Shown here: in pieces, positions 6,342 through 13,743 of the stretch
How positions within the stretch are numbered: position 1 is the first letter of the stretch
Layout of the letters: each line of letters starts with the position of its first letter
Source of the DNA: JBBTDV01 sp038042605
GTDB taxonomy: Bacteria; Bdellovibrionota; UBA1018
Direction of reading: 5' to 3'
Assembly: GCA_964358645.1 (NCBI GenBank)
Contig: CAYHPW010000061.1
Location: 1-13,743 of the forward strand
DNA: 13,743 nt
Position numbers and translations under genes: made by a program
The notes under the pieces: generated by a model
The model's input: the letters and a program-made list of their open reading frames with translations, nothing else
The model's database searches: none
What the model was told of the DNA's origin: nothing

Positions 6342-9335
6342 ATGATATTTTTTAAAAAATTTATTTTAATAGCTGCACTTACAGCCTTTACCACGCCACT
6401 GATCGCTCGCGCTCAAATTCCACAAACAGTGGCTCAAAACCTCCAAATCCTCACTGATGAACTCAAAAAAATACCAGCCGACCCAAAGACAGTACAAAGT
6501 TTCCAAAATGTTTTTTTACATTTTAAAGGCACTTTCCAGTCCCGCATTGAGTTTATTTTTTTTTACATTAACTCTGTTACACAAGACAAAGTAGAATCCG
6601 CAAGACTCCTACTCAACTTATGTGACGTGCTCTACGAATCTAAAAACTATGATTTAAGCGCTTATGCCTACAAGCTGTTTTCTCTTACCTTCCCAGAACA
6701 TCTAAATTTAGACCACGCGGCTTACTTTGAGGCGTTCTCATATTATGGACGTATTCTACCGGTGGCGCACTCTCAAATTGAGACGGAGGAATATGTCCAG
6801 CTTTTTAATAAAATCGCATTGGACTTCCCGAATAGTCCGTATGCCAAGCTGGCAATGGAAAAATATAATAATTCAAAATTTCAGATCACAAGAAAGAACT
6901 ACGAGATCGCTAAATCATACATAAGAATGAATAAGCATATCGGCGCAATACCTTACTTAGAAAAAATCTCAAAAGAAAACGACCCATCAGTTTCGTCACA
7001 GGTATGTTTTTTATTGGGAGAAGTATATGGTTACCTTTTAAATTTTGACAAAGATGATTTTGAGAAATTCAAAGACGGCAATCTCTTTAGAAATCCTGAA
7101 TACTTAATCAGGCAGGCAATAACATATTATGAGAAAATCCTCCAAAACCCATCCTACCAAAAAAGAGCCGCATCACAATTAAAACAACTTAAAAATATTC
7201 AAAGTAATCTTACTGAAGCCAATCCAAGGAAGATTAAGTTCAAACCAACATATAAATCTGCCGACATTTCTGAAGACAACTCAGACCCACCAGGGATAGC
7301 AGCATACAGTCACAGGCGTGATGTTATTTTCAATCAAACACATGGCATATTACAACAACCTCTGCTTAGATTCTTCATTACAGTGCAAGACCAGACAACA
7401 CATGCCTCATCACAATCATGGGATACGCGCGCATGCGATTTCCTCAAAGAGTACCTTGGACTGCTGACAGTAATCGCACCTTCATACCTTCCTTGTTCAA
7501 GTCTGCAATCATTGCACCTTGAAAACGCGAAGGATCTTACGCCGATCCGTCCCTATGATTTTCATATCAACCTAGCCTTATTAAAACCCGGGAATATTTA
7601 CCGCCTCAGCATTTATCAATGGAAAAAAACAAAAGACGGATTGGATCCAACCGAAATCTCCTTGGATTTTCAAGATATCCAAGGCATTAAAAGTGCCATT
7701 TATCGCTTCATTTATTCAGTAATTCATGAAAATGAAATTAAACAATATCTAACAAAATCTGGTGTCCAAATTGAAAAAGATAAAACTTCCATTTCGCTTT
7801 TGGACGGTAAATTTATTGACAAATCCACAGGTCAAGCGCTGACCGACGAGGAGGCAATCCACAGATTCACCAGCGAATCACCAAGACAAAAAAATTTCGT
7901 CCAGGCAGGCATATCTTTAATCAGATTATTAGGTCTAGGACATGGTGTATACGATGCCGCAATAAAGAACGATCCAGCCTGGATATACCCAAAAACAGTA
8001 GAAACAGTGAAAAGAAAACTTCTCACAGGCGAAGCTATTCGATTTGACAATGATATGCCTTTCTACAACGTAGGCCATGCATTTGCAGGGTCGCTTTACT
8101 TTATGATCGCCCAGGAAAACGGCCTTAACACATTAGAATCATTCCTGGTCGCACTAGCTGGCTCCACGCTGTGGGAGCTGATCGTGGAAGGCAGGGAGGT
8201 TTTTAGCATCAACGATACTATTGTAACATCAGTAGCCTCCGTCTCTATTGGTATCGCTGCACGACAGATGAGCAGCTATTTTCAGCATCTCTTTGAAAAA
8301 TCAGGTTCAAGTACATATAAACGTTTAGCTGGGATGCTAAGTCCAATGAGGCTTCTCAATAGCAGCGTCTGGGGTGGACCATACCAGCCTGACACCTCGG
8401 CCTTTGGCTTTAAAAATGAAGCGTGGGCTCAATTTAAGTTATTCACCGGCATCGGCACTTCATACGAAGATACCGCCGAACAATCGCACCCCTTGTTTAA
8501 ATTGGGGTTCACTTTTGAAGATTCAAACATTCCAGAATATGGAAAAGCCGCGCAAGTGAGTATGGTGGAACCAAACCCAGCATTTGTCGAATTACACATG
8601 AGCGGCACCGGCAGTCAGGACAGTCTTGAGGATTTTACATTGTTCACAAAAGCTGCTTTGCTGGGATACTTCCGTCAAAATACCAAGATGGAAAAAGATG
8701 GCTCACTTAAAGGCTATAGCTACTACGTCGGCTTGGGAAGTGAGTTTGAATACACCAAGCGCACAGATGGTAAAATACAGGACTGGTTTGGGATTGTAGA
8801 CGTGATCGGGCCGGTTCTTGATATGACATACTACTTCAAGGGCGGGCTAATCAGGTGCAAGCTAGGAGTTTACGAGAATATCGCCATGGTAAAATCTTAT
8901 GCCTTCGAAAAATATCGCCAAGATAACAGCACGGAAGGCGTCCGCAGCACTTTAAATGCATATGGTTATTACTTTTCTTTTGGAGTGACCGTATCGCCAA
9001 GTATTGAAATTCAATATAAGGACTATAAATTAGAAGCTGGTTTTAAATATGTTGACCTTAACTCATTTAACAAACGAGATATAAGATCAGAGACAATCAC
9101 GCAGCAAACATCACTTGATGATAGCATAAGTACGGCAAGACTCTCGATCGGGAAACGGCTCCGATTTAGAAATTGGAAATTCTTTGAATCCTACCCAACG
9201 TGGCTCAAGCTTGAACTGCTCTACCATTTCAGAGAAGGCTTCATTGAAGTCAATAATCAGGAATCCACTGTAAAAACCTTAGAAAACGAAAACTCAAGCC
9301 TTGAAGTATTTTTGAATTTGGAGCGGCAGTTCTAA
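6342..9335 (+). CDS. Exported BamD-like TPR / DUF3943-like / outer-membrane barrel protein
   Basis: The protein has 997 residues from ATG 6342. A TTG at 6315 with a GGAG five bases upstream is a real alternative that adds nine residues. A signal peptide (FFKKF, hydrophobic core, ARA before QIP) ends near residue 24. Residues about 30-310 are helical and TPR-like. Around 151-205 the run LDFPNSPYAKLAM...YEIAKSYIRMNKHIGAIPYLE resembles BamD, the lipoprotein of the outer-membrane assembly machine, but there is no lipobox. Residues about 570-648 resemble DUF3943: NVGHAFAGSLYF (576-587), STLWE (608-612) and SIND (622-625). From about 690 to the end the sequence alternates polar and aromatic residues and ends in phenylalanine, as outer-membrane barrels do. 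It is probably an outer-membrane protein with a large periplasmic part. No enzyme motif is visible. The three-part reading is from motif memory and needs a profile search. Confidence 0.85.
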   Translation: MIFFKKFILIAALTAFTTPLIARAQIPQTVAQNLQILTDELKKIPADPKTVQSFQNVFLHFKGTFQSRIEFIFFYINSVTQDKVESARLLLNLCDVLYESKNYDLSAYAYKLFSLTFPEHLNLDHAAYFEAFSYYGRILPVAHSQIETEEYVQLFNKIALDFPNSPYAKLAMEKYNNSKFQITRKNYEIAKSYIRMNKHIGAIPYLEKISKENDPSVSSQVCFLLGEVYGYLLNFDKDDFEKFKDGNLFRNPEYLIRQAITYYEKILQNPSYQKRAASQLKQLKNIQSNLTEANPRKIKFKPTYKSADISEDNSDPPGIAAYSHRRDVIFNQTHGILQQPLLRFFITVQDQTTHASSQSWDTRACDFLKEYLGLLTVIAPSYLPCSSLQSLHLENAKDLTPIRPYDFHINLALLKPGNIYRLSIYQWKKTKDGLDPTEISLDFQDIQGIKSAIYRFIYSVIHENEIKQYLTKSGVQIEKDKTSISLLDGKFIDKSTGQALTDEEAIHRFTSESPRQKNFVQAGISLIRLLGLGHGVYDAAIKNDPAWIYPKTVETVKRKLLTGEAIRFDNDMPFYNVGHAFAGSLYFMIAQENGLNTLESFLVALAGSTLWELIVEGREVFSINDTIVTSVASVSIGIAARQMSSYFQHLFEKSGSSTYKRLAGMLSPMRLLNSSVWGGPYQPDTSAFGFKNEAWAQFKLFTGIGTSYEDTAEQSHPLFKLGFTFEDSNIPEYGKAAQVSMVEPNPAFVELHMSGTGSQDSLEDFTLFTKAALLGYFRQNTKMEKDGSLKGYSYYVGLGSEFEYTKRTDGKIQDWFGIVDVIGPVLDMTYYFKGGLIRCKLGVYENIAMVKSYAFEKYRQDNSTEGVRSTLNAYGYYFSFGVTVSPSIEIQYKDYKLEAGFKYVDLNSFNKRDIRSETITQQTSLDDSISTARLSIGKRLRFRNWKFFESYPTWLKLELLYHFREGFIEVNNQESTVKTLENENSSLEVFLNLERQF

Positions 9336-9336
9336 T

Positions 9337-9358
9337 CTTAACCATAAGCGTTTTTCTT
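9337..9358 (+). terminator. Weak possible terminator between convergent genes
   Basis: CTTA-ACCA-TAAG is followed by GCG and a T-rich run. The 4-base AT stem is too weak for a confident intrinsic terminator. Only 22 bases separate the two convergent stop codons, so any terminator here must be short or overlap the opposite gene. Confidence 0.2.
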
Positions 9359-10734
9359 TAATCCCTTTTTACGCCTTTTCCACAAATTCCATGATTGGTC
9401 ATTTTCTGGTGGAGGTAGGTGCGATCGATATGCAGGAGTTGAGCGGCTCGGGTAACGGATCCATCACAGGCGGTCAGAACCGACTCAATGTATTCCCTCT
9501 CAACTTTATTTTTAAACTCCTTAAGCGGCAATACCTCGTTCTGGTCAAGTGACTTTTTCTCCTTAGAGCGTGTTTGTAATTGTATATTGAGAACCTGATC
9601 CAGGTGTTCCTTCAAAATCCTATGGTCAGCGATCAGTACAATCCGTTCGGCTACATTACGCAATTCACGGACATTCCCCTGCCAAGCATGGACAGTGAGT
9701 GCCTCGATGACCTCGTGAGAAATCGTCTTGGATGTCTCTTTGAACTTCCTGCAAAAATTATCGATGAAAAACGAAAACAATGGCGCGATATCTTCAGGAC
9801 GTTCACGTAGCGGTGGAATGGTGATACGCGCGACATTCAAGCGATAGTAAAGATCTGGCCTGAAATGTCCCTTTTCCATTTCCTTTTCGAGGTCACGCGA
9901 CGTGGCTGCTATAAGTCTCACGTCCACTTTCTTGACCTGATTGGAACCGACCTTCTGAATTTCTCCCGATTCAAGGAAACGTAGCAATTTTGTCTGCGCA
10001 CCAGCAGAAAGATCACCGACTTCATCGAGGAACAGTGTGCCACGATCAGACATTTCGATCTTGCCAACTTGATCAGAAACAGCTCCGGTAAAAGATCCTT
10101 TGCGATGTCCAAAAAGCTCACTTTCTATCAGATTCTCTGGAATCGCAGCGGAGTTTACGACTATGAACGGTTTTTCAGAACGATCTGAAGCCTGCCAAAC
10201 GCTCTGGGCGACAACCTCCTTACCAACGCCAGTCTCTCCGGTAATCAGAATCTTTACGTTCCTTTTTGCATACTTCTCCACAAATTTCCGGATCTTTTGT
10301 GAAGCTGAAGACTTCCCAATGATCTCAGTAGCTACGCCACTCGGAATAGTTATTCGTTGGACTTTCTGTTTGAGTACAGCACTTTCGAGACAGTGTTGAA
10401 TTGAAATTCGAAGCCTGTCCGATGAAATCGGCTTTTCTATGAAATCGTAGGCACCTAACTTAATCGCTTCGGCAGCTTCGCTTGCCGACGCTGCTCCTGA
10501 CAAAACAATAATGGGAATATTGACGCCCTCAGTGACCAGTCGTCTCATGAGATCGAGGCTTGTAGCGTTCTTAAAATGGACGTCAAGCAACAGGAGGTCG
10601 GGTTCCTGTTCGGTGACCCGTCGGTAGGCAGTTTCTAAATCACCCGTTTCAATTAATTCATACGAAAGATCGGATAAGATCAGCTTAATTGATTGTCTGA
10701 TTGCTGTTTCATCATCGGCTATAAGGATCTTCAT
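9358..10734 (-). CDS. NtrC-family sigma-54-dependent response regulator
   Basis: This 458-residue protein activates transcription by RNA polymerase carrying sigma-54. The receiver domain (1-118) has the acidic pair D7/D8, the phosphorylation site D51, S79 and K101. The AAA+ domain (about 138-370) has Walker A GETGVGKE (166-173), the sigma-54 contact loop as GSFTGA (213-218) rather than the more usual GAFTGA, Walker B GTLFLDEV (232-239), and an arginine-finger region FRPDLYYRLNV (291-301). A Fis-type helix-turn-helix lies at about 424-446 (GSVTRAAQLLHIDRTYL). All key residues are present and the length is normal for NtrC, so it should be active. Its start overlaps the stop of the kinase gene by four bases (ATGA), marking the two as partners. 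It is the last gene of the operon. The target promoters are not visible here. Confidence 0.97.
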   Translation of the reverse strand: MKILIADDETAIRQSIKLILSDLSYELIETGDLETAYRRVTEQEPDLLLLDVHFKNATSLDLMRRLVTEGVNIPIIVLSGAASASEAAEAIKLGAYDFIEKPISSDRLRISIQHCLESAVLKQKVQRITIPSGVATEIIGKSSASQKIRKFVEKYAKRNVKILITGETGVGKEVVAQSVWQASDRSEKPFIVVNSAAIPENLIESELFGHRKGSFTGAVSDQVGKIEMSDRGTLFLDEVGDLSAGAQTKLLRFLESGEIQKVGSNQVKKVDVRLIAATSRDLEKEMEKGHFRPDLYYRLNVARITIPPLRERPEDIAPLFSFFIDNFCRKFKETSKTISHEVIEALTVHAWQGNVRELRNVAERIVLIADHRILKEHLDQVLNIQLQTRSKEKKSLDQNEVLPLKEFKNKVEREYIESVLTACDGSVTRAAQLLHIDRTYLHQKMTNHGICGKGVKRD

Positions 10735-11855
10735 TGGTTGGGTAGCTCCAGTTCGAATACAACACCGTCAGTAGGATTGTTTTTGGCTAAGTATAAGTCT
10801 CCACCGTGATCGAGAGCAATCTTCTTACAGATCGTCAACCCCATTCCTAAATTGGAATTGTCACTGCCGGCCTTTGTCGATACATAGAGATCGAAAATCT
10901 TGTCTGAGACTGCGTCGGGAATTGTATTCCCGGTATTGGTGAATGTGATCAAGGTCCGAGCGTTCCTCTGCCAACAAGCCAAAGTCGCAAGTATTTTATT
11001 TCCAGCGTTGGCTTCACAGGCGTTTTTCAGGAGGTTGAACAGGACTTGACCCAGCGCCTGGGAATCAAAACTGACTATGTCCTGATCAAGCATCAATGGC
11101 GTATACCTAAGTTCTACCGAATCTGGACGATAGCCTTTGTATGAAGTAAAGAATGTGTTTAGAAAATCTGAAATCGATGCCGGATGTTTTTTAACCTCAG
11201 GCATTTTAGCAAATCTGGTAAAACTCTCACTCATCCGTTCTATGGCAGCAATCTGATTACGAATAAGGCTTGTTCCTTCTTGCAAATACTTGCGAAATGC
11301 ATCCGGTGTGAGGTTCTGGTACTTGTTTTCGATGTCGGTAGATACAAGTTTGATCGGCGTAATAGGTGCGCGAAGTTCGTGAACGACCATTCGAGCCACT
11401 CGTTGCCATGATTCCAAGGAACCGAGGCGCTCTAGGCGCGACGAGTGAATTCTGTTTTCTGCAATGAGCCTCTTTAAGAGGGCAACGATGTTTTTGGCTA
11501 TTAAGAATGAGAATGCCAGCGACACCGCTAAGATGATGAGAGTGTTTCGAACGATCTGCTTGAGTAGATCCGCAACCAAATTGTCTCGAACAAGTTTGAT
11601 ATCCTGTCTTGCGATCTTTGATTCTGCAGTTTTCTCGAATTCTTTTTTATAGCTAGAGGTGTTCTCCGGATCGAACTTCGAAATCTGCTTGAGGAGCTGC
11701 ATGTGGGAGTCGAACAGGGTGACGGGGGCGGTTTTCTCGGCTACATCGAAGACCAGCTCAATACTTTCCTTTTCAAGAAAGTATTGAGCCAGCATTATTG
11801 GGATAATAACCAATAGTAAGATAGAAGAGATCTTAAGCCAGATTTTCCAAATCAC
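10731..11855 (-). CDS. NtrY-like membrane sensor histidine kinase
   Basis: This 374-residue kinase starts at GTG 11855, seven bases after a GAGG (11863-11866); the GTG overlaps the previous stop by four bases. Two membrane segments (about 8-27 and 102-123) enclose a short periplasmic sensor of about 75 residues without a recognisable domain. The phospho-accepting histidine is H159 in VVHELRAPITPIKL. The ATP-binding domain has the N box NLLKNACEA (274-282), an F-box-like IFDLYVSTK (320-328) and the G2 box NLGMGL (335-340). The G1 box reads NTGNTI (307-312), with Asn where many kinases have Asp; related kinases with Asn are known, so activity is not ruled out. No PAS domain is evident, and only a short linker follows membrane segment 2, so it is smaller than classic NtrY. 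It should phosphorylate the regulator encoded directly downstream. Confidence 0.95.
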   Translation of the reverse strand: MIWKIWLKISSILLLVIIPIMLAQYFLEKESIELVFDVAEKTAPVTLFDSHMQLLKQISKFDPENTSSYKKEFEKTAESKIARQDIKLVRDNLVADLLKQIVRNTLIILAVSLAFSFLIAKNIVALLKRLIAENRIHSSRLERLGSLESWQRVARMVVHELRAPITPIKLVSTDIENKYQNLTPDAFRKYLQEGTSLIRNQIAAIERMSESFTRFAKMPEVKKHPASISDFLNTFFTSYKGYRPDSVELRYTPLMLDQDIVSFDSQALGQVLFNLLKNACEANAGNKILATLACWQRNARTLITFTNTGNTIPDAVSDKIFDLYVSTKAGSDNSNLGMGLTICKKIALDHGGDLYLAKNNPTDGVVFELELPNQ

Positions 11856-12379
11856 TCTTTTACCTCTTTCACTTCCTTCTCAAGCAGGATCTTGTCACTC
11901 GGCATCTCTTCCGCCAATTTCTTCCAGTTGATCCCGACTAGGCGTTTGTTATCGAGATTGTGGCCGGTAGAGATTTGAAGCCGGGCCATCCGTTCGCCCC
12001 ACATTGGATTTAAGAAAAGACGGTAAGTGTAGTGCCTCCCTGATTTCAACGCCTCTGGAAGTTCGAGGAACTTGCATAACAGTCCAGGTGCATCTGCGAG
12101 GCTGATCTTCCCGAGAAGATGGTCGTCAGATTTAAGTGTCAAAACTTCGTCCCAAAGATTGAAGTTAACATGGACAACTTTCTTCGAGATCAATGCACCA
12201 TCTTCAAAGAGTGCGCTCATGAGTTCAAATGGAATGCCTGCTCGAATCTTTGTTTTGATCTCATTCTGGTAAGCATCTTGGTAGATACTGCAGACGCCTA
12301 CCTTTCCATGTGCTTCAGGTGATATCCCGAAGGATAGGCCTGAAGCACCCAATAGCAGAACTACTCCGAGCCGTTTCAT
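11852..12379 (-). CDS. Small exported protein, DUF4390-like
   Basis: This is a 175-residue protein with a signal peptide (MKRLGVVLLLGASGLSFG) probably cut between residues 18 and 25. The ATG follows an AAGGA by seven bases and overlaps the preceding stop by one base (TAATG). Seen in the sequence: AGIPFEL (47-53), NLWDEV (74-79), YRLFLNPMWGER (119-130), a lysine- and glutamate-rich tail, and two cysteines (C30, C102) that could pair. The pattern of a GxP motif, a LWDE motif and a late YRL...NP motif recalls DUF4390-type proteins, which often sit next to NtrY-like kinases. This match is from memory and unconfirmed. Being exported and encoded immediately before the kinase, it may modulate the kinase's periplasmic sensor. 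No enzyme motif is visible. Confidence 0.85.
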   Translation of the reverse strand: MKRLGVVLLLGASGLSFGISPEAHGKVGVCSIYQDAYQNEIKTKIRAGIPFELMSALFEDGALISKKVVHVNFNLWDEVLTLKSDDHLLGKISLADAPGLLCKFLELPEALKSGRHYTYRLFLNPMWGERMARLQISTGHNLDNKRLVGINWKKLAEEMPSDKILLEKEVKEVKE

Positions 12380-13695
12380 TAGTAGTTCCTTTGAAAGTAA
12401 TAGCCTGCTCTAATGTTAACGTTCCATTCGGCACCGACGAGTTTGTACCGGAGAGCTACATAATCGCTGCTTTGGTTGTATGTGGAACTGCTTTGAGCAT
12501 AGTTAACAAGGTCAGTCCCAAAAATGGCACTGACCTGCTGTTTGGTTGGCCCTGTGGAGAGAACTTTTCCCAGGCCGATAAAGATGTCATCCCGAGCTGT
12601 TCCGCTGAGGGGGATCTGATCTTGAGGAAGCAAGGAATTGTGTCCGACTCTGAACTTAAAGCCACCCGTTATAAAACTATCCAGTACAGAGAGGAGGTAC
12701 TGGCCGTTCAAGTCGTAATCACCGATGATGCGATCTTGGGAAGTGGCATAGCCCCCAATTTTGAAATTGAGATTGTTCCCAAAATCTTGACCATAGTTGT
12801 ATCCGGACACTAAGCCAGGGAAAAAAACCGAGGTTGAAGTGTCATTCGCTCGATAGGGCGTTGTGGTGGAAAATATGTATGCTGGGCCGAAATAGGTAAC
12901 GCCCCTCAGGATATTTTCCTGCTTCTTCCACGTGAAATCACCGTCCAGCATGAAATGGATTCTCGTAATATTGTCAGCGTATGTGTTATCGCCAATCAAA
13001 TGCATTCCGAAATCGTATGAGAAGTGTTGCGTAATTGTGCCATGTCGTTTCCAGTAGAGGTCGCCGAGATAGAAGTTGCGTTTTTGGAACTTAGAGGCAT
13101 CGTCAGCAGTGAGTGCGCCAGGCATCGTGTTATATACTGCGCTTGCACCAGTTCCTTCTATGCTCAAACCAAATGTGTCGATGCTGTTCGGAGCGTAAAA
13201 ACGGTTTGTGATCTCGCCAGCAAACCTATTATAAATTCGAGAGCTGTCCTGTTCCTTTCCAGAGTAGAATTTGAAGTCGTTTGTTATGCTCTTAAGGAAA
13301 TTTGGTACGGGTTTCACTTTCAAGAAAGCATGGACATGATTCTTGAGTTCAGATTTCTTGATGGATAGATCAACTTCTTCAAAATAGCCCGACTGTTTAA
13401 TGAGTGTGTCGATCCGCTCAAGATCGTCGGGGCTGAGCCACATATATTTTTCAACCCCGAAAGCCTTCAGGAGATTCTCGCAAGTCTCCTTTCCCTCGAC
13501 TTTCTTTGCTGCATCGACATCCTCTTTTGACAATAACCAGCTTTCACTGATGTCAAGGACGTTGATACCTTCGCAATGAACCTCATCAATGAAATATGGG
13601 CTGGGCAGAAGTTCTTCAGATGGAGATTTAGCAGCCAGAACCGAACCTACGGTCATCAGAAACGCGCCGATAACAAAACAAATCATCTTTTTCAT
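12379..13695 (-). CDS. Outer-membrane beta-barrel protein with one POTRA-like domain
   Basis: This 438-residue protein starts at ATG 13695. A strong GGGAGAGG (13704-13711) lies eight bases upstream, which favours this start over the in-frame GTG at 13713. The signal peptide (KKM, hydrophobic core, SVLA) ends at residue 21. Residues about 35-130 look like a POTRA domain: a first strand FIDEVHCEGINV, helices, then LSPDDLERIDTLIKQSGYFEEVDLSI and a last strand HAFLKVKPV. An insertion of about 40 residues follows the first strand, and C41 and C72 could form a disulfide. Residues about 140-438 are rich in alternating aromatic and glycine strands and end in YYFQRNY, as barrels recognised by the BAM machine do. 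It is much shorter than BamA or TamA and has one POTRA instead of several, so it is a reduced Omp85-like protein or a barrel with a POTRA-like plug. It heads the kinase/regulator operon. Confidence 0.88.
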   Translation of the reverse strand: MKKMICFVIGAFLMTVGSVLAAKSPSEELLPSPYFIDEVHCEGINVLDISESWLLSKEDVDAAKKVEGKETCENLLKAFGVEKYMWLSPDDLERIDTLIKQSGYFEEVDLSIKKSELKNHVHAFLKVKPVPNFLKSITNDFKFYSGKEQDSSRIYNRFAGEITNRFYAPNSIDTFGLSIEGTGASAVYNTMPGALTADDASKFQKRNFYLGDLYWKRHGTITQHFSYDFGMHLIGDNTYADNITRIHFMLDGDFTWKKQENILRGVTYFGPAYIFSTTTPYRANDTSTSVFFPGLVSGYNYGQDFGNNLNFKIGGYATSQDRIIGDYDLNGQYLLSVLDSFITGGFKFRVGHNSLLPQDQIPLSGTARDDIFIGLGKVLSTGPTKQQVSAIFGTDLVNYAQSSSTYNQSSDYVALRYKLVGAEWNVNIRAGYYFQRNY

Positions 13696-13703
13696 AACTA
13701 GTG

Positions 13704-13711
13704 CCTCTCCC
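13704..13711 (-). promoter_or_regulatory. Ribosome binding site that sets the start at 13695
   Basis: On the minus strand GGGAGAGG lies eight bases before ATG 13695. The alternative GTG start at 13713 would place this site inside the coding region. The signal peptide also begins cleanly at the ATG (MKKM). Only 32 bases remain upstream of this site in the window, so the operon promoter is not visible. Confidence 0.7.
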
Positions 13712-13743
13712 ACTTAATTCTTTCCGGTTTTGTTAGTGCGGGG

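Noticed and set aside
12310..12813. Reading frame of 167 residues on the + strand
   Set aside because: It lies antisense to the POTRA-barrel gene and the start of the DUF4390-like gene, both with clear signal peptides and ribosome binding sites.

Overview
The window looks like a draft contig from a Gram-negative bacterium. It carries signal peptides, a lipobox, several predicted outer-membrane beta-barrel proteins and a sigma-54 activator. The style of the surface lipoprotein (Ig-like domains followed by RCC1-type repeats) and of the NtrY/NtrC-like pair recalls Bdellovibrionota and related delta-type lineages. That placement is an impression from gene content; no marker gene is present to prove it. 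Three runs of exactly 100 N mark scaffold gaps. At five of the six gap edges the flanking 55 bases recur exactly elsewhere in the window, so the breaks are due to repeats and the N counts are placeholders.

Region 1 (1-4623, + strand): a sigma-70-like promoter precedes one long gene broken by the three gaps. It encodes a lipoprotein with a stalk of Ig-like modules and a head of at least 13 RCC1-type blades, each with a fixed cysteine pair. The frame changes at each gap only because the N runs have arbitrary length.

Region 2 (4716-5930, - strand): a complete AAA_14/DUF4143-type ATPase, convergent with the lipoprotein gene. A palindrome lies just before its start codon. A 411-base non-coding stretch (5931-6341) separates it from the next, divergent gene.

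Region 3 (6342-9335, + strand): a 997-residue exported protein with an N-terminal TPR-like part that resembles BamD, a middle segment resembling DUF3943, and a probable C-terminal outer-membrane barrel.

Region 4 (9358-13695, - strand): four genes with overlapping stop and start codons. In order of transcription they are an outer-membrane protein with one POTRA-like domain, a small exported protein resembling DUF4390, an NtrY-like membrane histidine kinase, and an NtrC-family sigma-54 response regulator. The layout suggests one envelope-sensing unit: two exported proteins, a kinase that spans the inner membrane, and a transcription activator made from the same message. This operon and the triple-module protein opposite it are the best candidates for a poorly described system; the regulator's targets cannot be read from this window.
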